A stretch of DNA of 64,000 nucleotides from Azonexus hydrophilus (GTDB taxonomy: Bacteria; Pseudomonadota; Gammaproteobacteria; Burkholderiales; Rhodocyclaceae), in contig NZ_CAJHOB010000008.1 of assembly GCF_905120355.1 (NCBI RefSeq), positions 1 to 64,000 on the forward strand, in the 5' to 3' direction. Within the stretch, counting starts at the first letter, position 1. The number at the start of each line of letters is the position of its first letter. A model generated the notes under the pieces. That model saw nothing but the letters and a program-made list of their open reading frames with translations, was not told where the DNA came from and ran no database searches. This document shows, in pieces, positions 32,648 through 41,016 of this stretch. The position numbers and the translations under genes are program-made.

Positions 32648-33379
32648 TTACTTCTGCTGATTCAGCTTTTGTTCCAGCGTTGCCAGCGGCACTGCACCGG
32701 GTATCCGTTCGCCGTCAGCGAAAATGATGGTGGGGGTGCCGGTGATATTGAGGCGGCGACCAAACTCCTGGTTCTTGCTGACAGCCGTGGTATCGCAATT
32801 GTCGCGCCCACCCGGCTGCTTGCCATCGATGATCCAGTCCAGCCAGGCTCTGTTGCGATCAGCCGCACACCAGATCTGGCGCGACTTCTTCAGTGAGTCT
32901 TCCGACAGGATGGGATAAAGGAAGGTGTAAATGGTGACGTTTTCCAGCTTCTGCAAATCCTTGGCCAGGCGCTTGCAATAACCACAATTGGGGTCTTCGA
33001 AGGTGGCGATGACACGCTTGCCATTGCCGCGCACCTGCTTGATGGCCTGCTCCAGCGGCAAATCGGAGAATTTGATCGCGTTCAGCTTGCGCATGCGCTC
33101 GTCGGTGATGTTGCGGTTGGTTTTCAGGTCAATCAGGTTGAGCGCCTGCGGCGCACGGATCATGTCACCACCGATGAGCATGGCCGTGACTTTTTCATCG
33201 GTGTAGAAGATGTTGCCGTCAGCATAGACCTCATACAACCCGAAATAACCTGCCTTGGTCACAGAATCGACCTTGATGCCGAGACGGCTTTCCACAGCCT
33301 TCTGAATCTCGGCTTCCTGCGCCGAACAACCCAGCATGAAAAACGACAACAGGGCCGCGGACACGATTTGACGCAACAT
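32648..33379 (-). CDS. dsbC: Thiol:disulfide interchange protein DsbC
   Basis: DsbC isomerises wrongly paired disulfides in the periplasm and is kept reduced by DsbD. The 243-residue protein has an export signal, an N-terminal dimerisation domain and a thioredoxin fold with the active-site pair C132-G-Y-C135 and the cis-proline TGTP near residue 218. A structural cysteine pair follows in IWCAADRN and DNCDT. The signal ends in MLGC-S, which resembles a lipobox although position -3 is Met, so the protein may be lipid-anchored rather than soluble. It lies about 10 bp downstream of the UbiH-type gene. Confidence 0.93.
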   Translation of the reverse strand: MLRQIVSAALLSFFMLGCSAQEAEIQKAVESRLGIKVDSVTKAGYFGLYEVYADGNIFYTDEKVTAMLIGGDMIRAPQALNLIDLKTNRNITDERMRKLNAIKFSDLPLEQAIKQVRGNGKRVIATFEDPNCGYCKRLAKDLQKLENVTIYTFLYPILSEDSLKKSRQIWCAADRNRAWLDWIIDGKQPGGRDNCDTTAVSKNQEFGRRLNITGTPTIIFADGERIPGAVPLATLEQKLNQQK

Positions 33380-33388
33380 GTATTTCTC

Positions 33389-34552
33389 CTAAATCGCCCC
33401 GAGGGCGTAACGCACCAACAAATTCTTGGCCACCGGCAAGCGCTCGGTCAGACCCATACCCCAATTGCGCAGCGGCTTCAGCCAGGGGGAAGAAGATGCA
33501 AACAAACGACGCAACCCGTCGGTGGTAGTCTGCATCAGCACGATTTCCTCCCGCCGTGCCCGCTGGTAGGACTCCAGGAAGCCCAGCTCGCCAATATCCT
33601 GCCAGGCCGGCGCCTGCAGCAAGCGCGCGGCGAGTTCGCGCGCATCCTGAAAGCCCAGATTGATACCGTGCCCCGACAGCGGGTGAATACCATGTCCGGC
33701 ATCGCCGACCAGGGCCAGGCGGGGTGCCACCATCTGCGGTACACGCATCAGCCGCAGCGGAAACGCGGCCGCCGGGGTCACCGTCTGCAACTCGCCCAAG
33801 CCATATCCCCCGGCAGCGGCCACCCGCGCCGCCAGTTCAGCGGGCGGCAACGCCACCAACTCGTCGGCCAGCGCATCGGGCACCGACCAGACCATGGACA
33901 TATGCTGCCCAGCCAGCGGCAACCAGGCCAGGACGCCATCCGCTCGGAACCATTGCCAGGCGGTATTGTGATGCGGGCGGGAACAGGAAAAATTCGCCAC
34001 CACGCCCTTCTCGCCATAGTGACGGTTCTGCGCCAGCAACCCCGCCGTTTCGCGCACCCAGGAATCACGCCCGTCCGCACCGACCAGCAAGCGAGCTTGC
34101 AGGGCAGTACCATCTTCCAGCCGCAGCTCGGCCACATTGCCGTCGATCCGCTGCGCCACAGGTCGCTGCCCCAGGAAGAGCTGCACATTACCCTGTCGCT
34201 TGAGGCTTTCCCATAATTCACAGGCCATCAGGGACGACTCAAGGATGCAGCCGAGATCCGGTACGGCAGTATCAAAAGCAGAAAAATTCAGCTCGCCGCC
34301 ACCGTCGCCAAAAACCTGCATGGCGCGGATCGGGGTAATTCGCGCTGCATCCAGGTGTTTCCAGACACCGATGTCACGTAGAAAATCGACATTGGCCGGA
34401 CTGACCGCATAAATGCGCGCATCCCAACCGTCGCTACGCCGGGGTGGCTGATATTCGACCAGCGCAATGCGCAGACGGCTGTCGCGCAGTGCGACCGCTA
34501 GGCTGGCGCCGGCCAGTCCACCGCCGACGATGATCAGATCAAAGCAAGACAT
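33389..34552 (-). CDS. UbiH/UbiF/VisC/COQ6-family FAD-dependent hydroxylase
   Basis: This is a flavoprotein monooxygenase of 387 residues, probably hydroxylating the ubiquinone ring. The dinucleotide-binding GGGLAGASLAVAL is at about 10-22. The middle DG motif appears as LLVGADGRDSWVRE, and the FAD/ribityl motif as GDAGHGIHPLSGHGINLGFQDARELA near 280-305. The exact ring position cannot be told from sequence; UbiH, UbiF, UbiI and UbiM share this layout. It is probably co-transcribed with dsbC. Confidence 0.88.
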   Translation of the reverse strand: MSCFDLIIVGGGLAGASLAVALRDSRLRIALVEYQPPRRSDGWDARIYAVSPANVDFLRDIGVWKHLDAARITPIRAMQVFGDGGGELNFSAFDTAVPDLGCILESSLMACELWESLKRQGNVQLFLGQRPVAQRIDGNVAELRLEDGTALQARLLVGADGRDSWVRETAGLLAQNRHYGEKGVVANFSCSRPHHNTAWQWFRADGVLAWLPLAGQHMSMVWSVPDALADELVALPPAELAARVAAAGGYGLGELQTVTPAAAFPLRLMRVPQMVAPRLALVGDAGHGIHPLSGHGINLGFQDARELAARLLQAPAWQDIGELGFLESYQRARREEIVLMQTTTDGLRRLFASSSPWLKPLRNWGMGLTERLPVAKNLLVRYALGAI

Positions 34553-34582
34553 GGGGGAGCAAGCCTGCGCGCGCCGACCGTA

Positions 34583-35059
34583 TCAACCGGCCACCTCGCC
34601 ACCGCCTTTGCCGCCCCCCGGGCGCGGACGTCGATTATTCTTGCTGCGTGGCCGATGCTTCTTCTGCTGCGCCCCCGCGCCGCCGGCATTGGCCCCTCCC
34701 TGCGGTTGCCCACCGCCACCACCAGGCTTGTTGCTGCGGGGCGCATGGTGACGAGCATGACCACCACTGCCACCGCTGGCTTCATGACCGGCGACACGAT
34801 TCCCTGGTGCCAGCTGGATTTCCAGCTCAATGATCTCGTCCCACTGCGCATCACTGCGATCACGCTCAGGGACCGACAACAATTCGCGCAACCGGCGCCG
34901 CAAAGGCAGGGGCTGGAATTCATCCAACACGTCCGGCGCCGTCTCGGCTACCGCATCCTGCGCTTTTTCCTGCTCTACCGCAGGCGTCGCAACGGTTTCA
35001 ACCTGCACCAGAGCTTCCGGCGCAGCATTTTCCTGACCGAAATCTTCTTCGGCGGTCAT
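34583..35059 (-). CDS. Hypothetical protein with Gly/Arg-rich C-terminal tail
   Basis: I do not recognise a named family. From the ATG at 35059 it has 158 residues. It starts with an acidic Ala/Glu-rich half, then a compact predicted helical block (LPLRRRLRELLSVPERDR and SDAQWDEIIELEIQLAPGNRV). It ends in a low-complexity Gly/Ser/Arg/Lys tail of about 60 residues that looks RNA- or DNA-binding. In-frame GTG (35092) and TTG (35098) starts exist, but no candidate has a good ribosome site and the upstream ones touch the hupB terminator. It lies between hupB and the UbiH-type gene on the same strand. Confidence 0.55.
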   Translation of the reverse strand: MTAEEDFGQENAAPEALVQVETVATPAVEQEKAQDAVAETAPDVLDEFQPLPLRRRLRELLSVPERDRSDAQWDEIIELEIQLAPGNRVAGHEASGGSGGHARHHAPRSNKPGGGGGQPQGGANAGGAGAQQKKHRPRSKNNRRPRPGGGKGGGEVAG

Positions 35060-35098
35060 ATCGGGGTTCAACTCGTGATTCAAATTCGTCACTGCCAA

Positions 35099-35127
35099 TT
35101 AAAAAGCGGAGCCCACCTTGCGGCGAA
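35099..35127 (-). terminator. Likely terminator of the HU gene
   Basis: On the minus strand GCGGGG and CTCCGC can close an imperfect stem, followed immediately by CTTTTTAA. It lies 24 bp past the HU stop codon. The stem is not perfect, so the call rests partly on position and the U-run. Confidence 0.5.
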
Positions 35128-35150
35128 CCCCGCATTCGATCATGCACGGG

Positions 35151-35447
35151 TTATTTCTTCTTGGCGCTCTTCTTCGGCGCCACAGCCTCTTTAAAGGCAG
35201 AACCCGCAGTAAATTTCGGCACGACAGTCGCCGGAATCTTGAGGGTTGCACCCGTCTTCGGATTCTTGCCGGTGCGTGCTGCCCGCGGCGAAGACTTGAA
35301 GGTACCGAAGCCGACGAGGGTGACGGAATCGCCCTTGGCCACAGCACCGACTACTGCGTTAACAATGGCCGACAGTGCCTTGTCTGCGGCCGCCTTGGTG
35401 ATACCAGCTTCTTGTGCAGCAACTTCGACCAGCTCGGATTTATTCAT
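35151..35447 (-). CDS. hupB: HU-family nucleoid DNA-binding protein
   Basis: HU is an abundant dimer that bends and compacts DNA. The 98-residue protein begins MNKSELVEVAAQEAGI and has the family core VTLVGFGTFKSSPRAARTG with the DNA-intercalating Pro arm (GKNPKTGATLKIPATVVPKF). Unlike enterobacterial HU it carries a short lysine-rich extension (APKKSAKKK), common in Betaproteobacteria. A GGAGG site precedes the start. The upstream 276-bp spacer to ahpC carries both promoters. Confidence 0.95.
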   Translation of the reverse strand: MNKSELVEVAAQEAGITKAAADKALSAIVNAVVGAVAKGDSVTLVGFGTFKSSPRAARTGKNPKTGATLKIPATVVPKFTAGSAFKEAVAPKKSAKKK

Positions 35448-35649
35448 CTACGCCTCCTAGTTACCCATTCAAGTTAAGAAAACTGGCCGTCCACAAACCG
35501 CAGTGAGTGCGAAAGTAGCACAGCTTGTCGTACGTGTGTTGCGGGAAACCGGGTTTTGCGCGCCATTCGTTGAGATTTTTTGTAAGGACGCCGATACTTC
35601 TCCCGCTGGACAAAAGCACGAATAGTTCCAGGCTATTTAATTGATGCAA

Positions 35650-35688
35650 CCAATCAATTGGACCAATCAAACAGCTGCACCCTATGAT
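35650..35688 (+). promoter_or_regulatory. Candidate ahpC promoter with CCAATCAA direct repeat
   Basis: CCAATCAA occurs twice, at 35650-35657 and 35663-35670, 13 bp apart. AATTGAT and ATCAATT also form an inverted pair here. TTGGAC (35658-35663) and TATGAT (35683-35688) could be -35 and -10 elements with a long 19-bp spacer, which is typical of an activator-dependent promoter. OxyR control would be expected for ahpC, but the full OxyR pattern is not clear. The spacer 35448-35723 shows nothing else. Confidence 0.35.
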
Positions 35689-35723
35689 TCGTCCGTCGTT
35701 CATATCAACCCAAAGGAGAAAAC

Positions 35724-36287
35724 ATGTCCCTCATCAATACCCAGGTACAACCGTTTAAGGCTCAGGCTTTCCACAATGGCAAGTTCATCGAGGTCACCGA
35801 ACAGAGTCTGAAGGGCAAGTGGTCGGTCCTGATTTTCATGCCCGCCGCCTTCACCTTCAACTGCCCGACCGAAATCGAAGACGCCGCCAATAACTACGCC
35901 GAGTTCCAGAAGGCTGGCGCCGAAGTCTATATCGTCACCACCGACACCCATTTCTCGCACAAGGTCTGGCACGAAACCTCGCCGGCCGTCGGCAAGGCGC
36001 AATTCCCGCTGGTCGGCGACCCGACGCATCAGCTGACCAACGCTTTCGGCGTGCATATCGCGGAAGAAGGCCTGGCGCTGCGCGGCACCTTCATCATCAA
36101 CCCGGAAGGCACGATCAAGACGCTGGAAATCCATTCCAACGAAATCGCCCGTGACGTTTCCGAAACCCTGCGCAAGCTGAAGGCGGCCCAGTACACCGCC
36201 TCCCACCCGGGTGAAGTCTGCCCGGCCAAGTGGAAAGAAGGCGCCAAGACCCTGGCTCCGTCGCTTGACCTGGTAGGCAAGATCTAA
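35724..36287 (+). CDS. ahpC: Alkyl hydroperoxide reductase subunit C (peroxiredoxin)
   Basis: AhpC reduces hydrogen peroxide and organic peroxides and is recycled by AhpF. The 187-residue typical 2-Cys peroxiredoxin has the peroxidatic C47 in the PxxxTxxC motif (P40, T44, C47) and the resolving C166 in GEVCPAKW. The catalytic loop reads [13 protein letters not shown], slightly different from the enterobacterial FYPADFTFVCPTE. A strong AAAGGAG site precedes the ATG. It forms an operon with ahpF, separated by 125 bp containing a hairpin. Confidence 0.97.
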   Translation: MSLINTQVQPFKAQAFHNGKFIEVTEQSLKGKWSVLIFMPAAFTFNCPTEIEDAANNYAEFQKAGAEVYIVTTDTHFSHKVWHETSPAVGKAQFPLVGDPTHQLTNAFGVHIAEEGLALRGTFIINPEGTIKTLEIHSNEIARDVSETLRKLKAAQYTASHPGEVCPAKWKEGAKTLAPSLDLVGKI

Positions 36288-36308
36288 GCACTAAGCCACC
36301 AACAGAGA

Positions 36309-36330
36309 CCCCGTCGCTGCGGCGACGGGG
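36309..36330 (+). terminator. Hairpin between ahpC and ahpF, possible partial terminator
   Basis: CCCCGTCGC (36309-36317) pairs perfectly with GCGACGGGG (36322-36330) across a 4-nt loop and is followed by ATTTC. The weak T-run suggests a partial terminator or mRNA-stabilising stem, giving more AhpC than AhpF, which matches the need for excess peroxiredoxin. Confidence 0.5.
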
Positions 36331-36412
36331 ATTTCACCGCCACGTTGCCCCTTCTGGCAGCGTGGCCGTCAAATCCAGAGTCCGCCAAATAACTAATACC
36401 AGGGAGAATGTC

Positions 36413-37963
36413 ATGCTCGACGCCGCCATCAAGACCCAGCTCACCGCCTATCTCGAACGTCTGCAGCGCCCCATTGAACTGGTGGCCGCGCTCGATGGCG
36501 GCGAGGCATCGCAGGAAATGCGCCAGCTGCTGGCTGACATCGTTTCCTGTTCGGACAAGGTCAGCCTGCGCGAGGAGACCAATGCCCGCGTCCCATCCTT
36601 CGGCATCGCACAACCGGGTGAAACCGCCCGCGTCCGTTTCGCCGGCCTACCCATGGGACACGAATTCACCTCCCTGGTTCTGGCCCTGCTGCAGGTTGGC
36701 GGCCATCCGCCCAAGGTGGAACAAGCCGTCATCGAGCAGATCAAGGCCCTGCCTGGTGGCCTGAATTTTGAAACCTTCATCTCGCTGTCTTGCCATAACT
36801 GCCCCGATGTTGTGCAGGCGCTCAACCTGATGGCTGCGCTCAACCCCGGCATCAGCAGCACCATGGTCGATGGCGCCCTGTTCCAGGAAGAAGTCGAGCG
36901 CCGCCAGATCATGGCCGTACCCGTGGTGTACCTGAACGGTGAAGAATTCGGTTCCGGCCGCACCACGCTGGAAGAAATCCTGGCCAAGGTCGACACCGGT
37001 GCCGCCGAGCGTGCCGCAGCCGCGATCAGCGACAAGGATGCCTTCGACGTACTGGTGGTCGGTGGCGGCCCGGCGGGTGCTGCCGCAGCCGTTTATGCCG
37101 CCCGCAAGGGCATTCGTACCGGCATCGTCGCCGAACGCTTCGGTGGCCAGGTCATGGATACCCTGGCAATCGAGAATTTCATCTCGGTGAAAGCCACCGA
37201 AGGTCCGAAACTGGCCCGCGCGCTCGAAGAACACGTCAAGGAATACGGCGTCGACATCATCAACCTGCAACGTGCCAGCCGCCTCATTCCCGGCGCCGAA
37301 GCGGGCGGCCTGATCGAATTGCAACTGGAAAGTGGTGGCGTGCTGCAGGCGAAATCGGTGATTCTCGCCACCGGCGCACGCTGGCGCGAAATGAACGTTC
37401 CCGGCGAGAAGGAATACAAGGCCAAGGGTGTCTGTTTCTGCCCGCACTGCGACGGCCCGCTGTTCAAGGGCAAGCGCGTGGCGGTGATCGGTGGCGGCAA
37501 CTCCGGCATCGAAGCGGCGATTGACCTCGCCGGCATCGTCGCCCACGTCACGGTGCTCGAATTCGCCGATACGCTGCGCGCCGACGCGGTGTTGCAGGAA
37601 AAACTGGCCAGCCTGCCCAACGTCACCGTGATCAAGTCGGCACAGACGACCGAAGTCTTGGGTGACGGGCAGAAAGTGACCGGCCTGACCTATAAAGACC
37701 GCAACACCGAGGCAACCCACACCGTCGAACTGGAAGGCATTTTCGTGCAGATCGGCCTGCTGCCGGCCACTGAATGGCTCAAGGGCACGGTGGATCTGAA
37801 CCGCTTCGGCGAAATCGAAATCGATGCCAAAGGCCAGACCAGCGTCCCCGGCGTTTTTGCCGCCGGCGACTGCACCACGGTGCCGTACAAGCAGATCATC
37901 ATCGCCATGGGCGCCGGCGCCACCGCATCGCTGTCGGCCTTCGACCACCTGATCCGCAGCTGA
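36413..37963 (+). CDS. ahpF: Alkyl hydroperoxide reductase subunit F
   Basis: AhpF is the NADH-dependent flavoprotein that re-reduces AhpC. The 516-residue protein has an N-terminal double thioredoxin-like domain with C127/C130 (SCHNC), a linker, and a thioredoxin-reductase-like C-terminal half. That half has the FAD motif [19 protein letters not shown] near 215, the redox pair C343/C346 (CPHC) and the NADH motif [17 protein letters not shown]. The start at 36413 is fixed by an AGGGAG site and by the normal N-terminus; the upstream in-frame codons are non-homologous. Confidence 0.97.
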   Translation: MLDAAIKTQLTAYLERLQRPIELVAALDGGEASQEMRQLLADIVSCSDKVSLREETNARVPSFGIAQPGETARVRFAGLPMGHEFTSLVLALLQVGGHPPKVEQAVIEQIKALPGGLNFETFISLSCHNCPDVVQALNLMAALNPGISSTMVDGALFQEEVERRQIMAVPVVYLNGEEFGSGRTTLEEILAKVDTGAAERAAAAISDKDAFDVLVVGGGPAGAAAAVYAARKGIRTGIVAERFGGQVMDTLAIENFISVKATEGPKLARALEEHVKEYGVDIINLQRASRLIPGAEAGGLIELQLESGGVLQAKSVILATGARWREMNVPGEKEYKAKGVCFCPHCDGPLFKGKRVAVIGGGNSGIEAAIDLAGIVAHVTVLEFADTLRADAVLQEKLASLPNVTVIKSAQTTEVLGDGQKVTGLTYKDRNTEATHTVELEGIFVQIGLLPATEWLKGTVDLNRFGEIEIDAKGQTSVPGVFAAGDCTTVPYKQIIIAMGAGATASLSAFDHLIRS

Positions 37964-37989
37964 CCATTTTCCCGGTTTGCCACACCAGA

Positions 37990-38018
37990 ACGGGCCCGGC
38001 GCCATGCCCCGGGCCCGT
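37990..38018. terminator. Convergent terminator between ahpF and the TRIC-family gene
   Basis: ACGGGCCCGG (37990-37999) and CCGGGCCCGT (38009-38018) form a perfect 10-bp stem with a 9-nt loop. The T-tract is weak on both sides. The position between convergent genes supports a bidirectional role. Confidence 0.6.
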
Positions 38019-38024
38019 CGTATT

Positions 38025-38690
38025 TCAGTCCCAGCGCTGCTGATAGGAAAACGTCGGTAGTTTCCAACCGAAACGAATTGCCAGCATGCGGAAAACGAAT
38101 CCGCCGACGAAGCAGATCGCCGTATTGAGGCCCGCATCGACCCCCAGCTCGCGCAGGATCAGATAGAGGGCACACACCGCCAGCGAAACACTGGCGTAAA
38201 GCTCGCGGCGGAAAACGATCGGCACCTGATTGCAGAGCACATCGCGCAGCACCCCCCCGCTGATACCGGTGAGCATGCCGGCCATGATCACCACCACCAC
38301 CGGATAATTGAGCTGCAAGGCAATGCTGCTGCCGATCAACGAAAAAGCGATCAACCCCAGCGCATCGAGCATCAGAAAGATGCGCTTCATGTGGTGCATG
38401 TAGGGCGCGATGAGCATGGTCAGCAGGCCCGAGCCCAGAACGAGATAGACATAGGCCGGATGCTGCGTCCAGCCAATCGGATAGTTGCCAAGCACCACAT
38501 CGCGGATGGTGCCACCGCCCAGCGCGGTGACGAAGGCGATCACCGCCACACCGAAGGCGTCCATATTGCGCCGCCCCGCCGCCAGCGCCCCGGACATGGC
38601 TTCTGCAGTAATCGCCACCAAATAAATGAAGAGCATGAAATCAACCTGCTCCGTCCAGTCGGTCTGAAAAAAATCATACAGTGCGTTCAT
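38025..38690 (-). CDS. TRIC/YicG-family (UPF0126) inner-membrane protein
   Basis: This is a 221-residue polytopic membrane protein with about seven helices arranged as an inverted repeat of two three-helix bundles. The duplicated family motif is visible as ALGGGTIRDVVLG near 58 and ISGGVLRDVLCNQVP near 145. Bacterial TRIC homologues form trimeric cation channels, while YicG has been linked to glycine uptake in E. coli, so the substrate is open. It lies 18 bp after the methyltransferase gene on the same strand. Confidence 0.85.
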   Translation of the reverse strand: MNALYDFFQTDWTEQVDFMLFIYLVAITAEAMSGALAAGRRNMDAFGVAVIAFVTALGGGTIRDVVLGNYPIGWTQHPAYVYLVLGSGLLTMLIAPYMHHMKRIFLMLDALGLIAFSLIGSSIALQLNYPVVVVIMAGMLTGISGGVLRDVLCNQVPIVFRRELYASVSLAVCALYLILRELGVDAGLNTAICFVGGFVFRMLAIRFGWKLPTFSYQQRWD

Positions 38691-38708
38691 TACCTGCCTC
38701 GCTGAAAA

Positions 38709-39839
38709 TCATTGCGTCGCCAGCCGCCACAGCGACGTGACCTCGGCGGCGCGCGCCGCGTGCAAAGGGTCGCCCGCATCCTGCACTTTAGCGTGTCCGG
38801 GCCGGGTATCGAGCCGCCCGACCACCTGCAAACCGGCGGCGGCAATCCATTCTTCCAGTTCGCGCCGCGAACGCAAGCCGAGATGCTCGGCCAGATCGGA
38901 AAGAATCAACCAGCCCTCGCCACCGGGCAGCAAGTGCGCGGCCAGTCCTTGCAGGAAGCCACGCAACATGCGCGAATCGGGATCATAAACCGCCATTTCC
39001 ACGGGTGAGGTCGGCTGCGCCGGCAGCCAGGGCGGATTGCAGACCACCACGGTGGCCCGCCCCGGGGGAAACAGGTCGGCGGCAAGCACGCTCACCTGAC
39101 TGGCCAGACCGAGGCGCTCCATATTCTCCGCCGCACACTCCAGCGCCCGTGCCGCCAGATCGGTCGCCACCACCTGCAGCCCGCGTCGAGCCAGCACTGC
39201 CGCCAGCACACCGGAGCCGGTGCCAATATCAAAGGCCAGCGCCGCGCCGGGAGGCAGAGGGGCAGTTGCCACCAGATCGATGTATTCCCCGCGCAGCGGA
39301 GAGAACACGCCATAGCGGGGATGAATACGCCCGCCAGCGGCGGACACCGACACGCCTTTTTTCTGCCATTCACAGGCACTGACCAGCGCCAGCAATTCAC
39401 GCAAGGCGACCACGCTGTTATTCCCGTCCGGCTTGCCCCAGGCAGCCCGGCAGGCGGTGCGCACATCCTGCGCACGCGGCAGCTGCACCTTGTAGTCCGG
39501 CCCCAGAGGGACCAGCAGGCGCGCCAGCAACGCCGCCCGCTCGCCCTGCACCGCCCGGTGCCGGGCGAAGGTGATGGCCGGCGAAACGTCCGGCTGGACG
39601 CGAAAGAGTTGGGCCGCACGCTGTGTCAGCGCCTGCAACACGCGCCGGGCGGCGATCCAGTCGCCACGCCAGAGCAAATGCCGCCCCGCGCGCAAAGCGT
39701 CCAGAATGGCCGCAAGCGGCCACTGCTCATCGGCCGTTTCCAAGGCCGGCGGCGCTGGCAACCCGGCTTCGCTGCGCCAACGCGCCCGCCGCAGACGGCC
39801 TTGATCACTCCATTCGAGATAGGGCGGCAGATCGCTCAT
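38709..39839 (-). CDS. SAM-dependent methyltransferase of the small-methyltransferase (PrmC/RlmG-like) type
   Basis: The 376-residue protein has an N-terminal part with no obvious catalytic motif (about 1-170) and a C-terminal class I methyltransferase domain. Motif I reads AFDIGTGSGVLAAVLA near residue 200. Motif IV is CNPPWLPA near 262, an NPPW variant of the NPPY/F found in enzymes that methylate amide or exocyclic nitrogens. The substrate could be an rRNA base or a release-factor glutamine; sequence alone does not decide. It runs toward the TRIC-family gene. Confidence 0.75.
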   Translation of the reverse strand: MSDLPPYLEWSDQGRLRRARWRSEAGLPAPPALETADEQWPLAAILDALRAGRHLLWRGDWIAARRVLQALTQRAAQLFRVQPDVSPAITFARHRAVQGERAALLARLLVPLGPDYKVQLPRAQDVRTACRAAWGKPDGNNSVVALRELLALVSACEWQKKGVSVSAAGGRIHPRYGVFSPLRGEYIDLVATAPLPPGAALAFDIGTGSGVLAAVLARRGLQVVATDLAARALECAAENMERLGLASQVSVLAADLFPPGRATVVVCNPPWLPAQPTSPVEMAVYDPDSRMLRGFLQGLAAHLLPGGEGWLILSDLAEHLGLRSRRELEEWIAAAGLQVVGRLDTRPGHAKVQDAGDPLHAARAAEVTSLWRLATQ

Positions 39840-39949
39840 GCAGAATCACAGCCAGACGTGTCGCCGCCGCACACCGCGACGACGGGCAGATTATTGACGC
39901 ACCCGGGGCACAAGCCAGCCGGGCAACCACGCAAAACAAAACCATTGGA

Positions 39950-40328
39950 AAGCCGGCCGATAAGCCGGGTTCTGTTCCCCTCTTGCGAGGTTCGGCAATC
40001 ATTCCTCTAGGCCTGCCGTCACCGACAGGCTCAAGCAACCTACCCGGAAGCAGCGTGGGCCACGCCTGACGCTTCCCTATTTGGTCTTGCTCCGGATGGG
40101 GTTTAGCGTGCCACCGAACGTTACCGCCGGCGCGGTGGGCTCTTACCCCACCCTTTCACCCTTACCTGCCGGGCTTCCCCGGCGGGCGGTCTGCTCTCTG
40201 TTCCACTTTCCGTTGCCTTGGGTCTTGCGACTTATAGCACCCAGCCGTTAGCTGGCATCCTGCCCTGCGGAGCCCGGACTTTCCTCCCGATACCGAAGTA
40301 TCCAGCGATTGCCTGGCCGACTTTCCGG
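39950..40328 (-). ncRNA. rnpB: RNase P RNA (bacterial class A)
   Basis: This is the catalytic RNA that cleaves 5' leaders from pre-tRNA. On the minus strand the conserved P4-region GAGGAAAGTCCGGGCTCC begins about 40 nt in. Other hallmarks follow in order: GCAAGACCCAAGGCAACGG, GGTAAGGGTGAAAGGGTG, GGTAAGAGCCCACCG, and the 3' segment ACAGAACCCGGCTTATCGGCCGGC, which re-forms P4 and P1. The end points are estimated from the helix P1 pairing and from a -10 element at 40334-40339. No gene is read through it. Confidence 0.95.
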
Positions 40329-40333
40329 GGCGG

Positions 40334-40339
40334 ATTATA
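40334..40339 (-). promoter_or_regulatory. -10 element of rnpB
   Basis: A perfect TATAAT on the minus strand lies 6-8 nt before the expected 5' end of RNase P RNA. No consensus -35 is seen. An 8-bp inverted repeat, GCTGCGCA and TGCGCAGC, occupies 40341-40367 just upstream. Confidence 0.7.
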
Positions 40340-40422
40340 CGCTGCGCAGTAACAGCTGATGCGCAGCCCTTGCCTCACGGACGCAGCCACCACCCCGGAC
40401 GGCGACACGGCCCCCTGACGCC

Positions 40423-40896
40423 CTACACCGGCAACACCCCCCGATCCACCACTCGCCGCAGGACAAAGCTGGTATGCACGCCGGTCACGCCCGGGATGCG
40501 CGTGATCTTGTTGAGCAGCAGTTGCTGGTAGTCGTCCATGTCGTGCACCACCACCTTCAACTGGTAATCCGACTGCTGGCCGGTGATGAGCAGACATTCC
40601 AGCACCTCCGGAATGTCGGCAATCGCCGTTTCCAGACTGGCGAAACGTTCTGGTGTGTGCTGATCCATCGAAATGCCGATCAGGGCCATCAGGCTCAAAC
40701 CGAGTTTCCTGGCATCGAGTACAGCGCGGTAGCCGGCGATGATGCCCGCCTCTTCCAGCACCCGTACCCGCCGCAAGCAGGGCGAAGGCGACAGGCCGAT
40801 CCGCTCGGCCAGATCCTGATTACTGATGCGCCCGTCCGCCTGCAATACGGCAAGAATTTCCCGGTCGTAGCGATCAAGAGTGATTTTGTTTTCCAT
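40423..40896 (-). CDS. Lrp/AsnC-family transcriptional regulator
   Basis: This is a feast/famine regulator that senses amino acids. From MENKITLDRYDREIL it has 157 residues. The N-terminal winged helix-turn-helix (about 8-55, including DGRISNQDLAERIGLSPSPCLRRVRVLEEAGII) is followed by the ligand-binding RAM domain (about 65-150). The fold and length are close to leucine-responsive Lrp. An in-frame ATG at 40914 would add six residues without a better ribosome site. It is divergent from leuA, so control of leucine synthesis is an attractive inference. Confidence 0.9.
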   Translation of the reverse strand: MENKITLDRYDREILAVLQADGRISNQDLAERIGLSPSPCLRRVRVLEEAGIIAGYRAVLDARKLGLSLMALIGISMDQHTPERFASLETAIADIPEVLECLLITGQQSDYQLKVVVHDMDDYQQLLLNKITRIPGVTGVHTSFVLRRVVDRGVLPV

Positions 40897-41016
40897 AACG
40901 AACAATTTACGCAATTAAATTTCAAAATACACGCAAACAATGCCACAAAACGCAAGCACCTGCCGCGCTTTTTTACTTAATATTTCGCCATTGGAAATTT
41001 TTCACGGAGCAGCACC
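40897..41016. promoter_or_regulatory. Divergent control region lrp-type gene / leuA
   Basis: This 120-bp A/T-rich spacer lies between two divergent start codons. A TTAATATT block at about 40976-40984 could supply the leuA -10, and GGAG lies upstream of the leuA ATG. I looked for a leucine-rich leader peptide ahead of leuA and did not find one. Lrp sites are too degenerate to call by eye. Confidence 0.4.

Noticed and set aside
32503-32727. A 74-codon plus-strand ORF across the dsbC terminator
   Set aside because: It runs through the terminator hairpin and into dsbC antisense; its codons show no bias and the peptide is unlike any family.
35461-35703. An 80-codon minus-strand ORF between hupB and ahpC
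   Set aside because: It has no ribosome site, covers the promoters of both neighbours and has no recognisable domain or typical codon use.
40897-41016. A leucine-rich leader peptide ahead of leuA
   Set aside because: The only short ORF there lacks a Leu cluster and overlaps the leuA start, so there is no support for attenuation.
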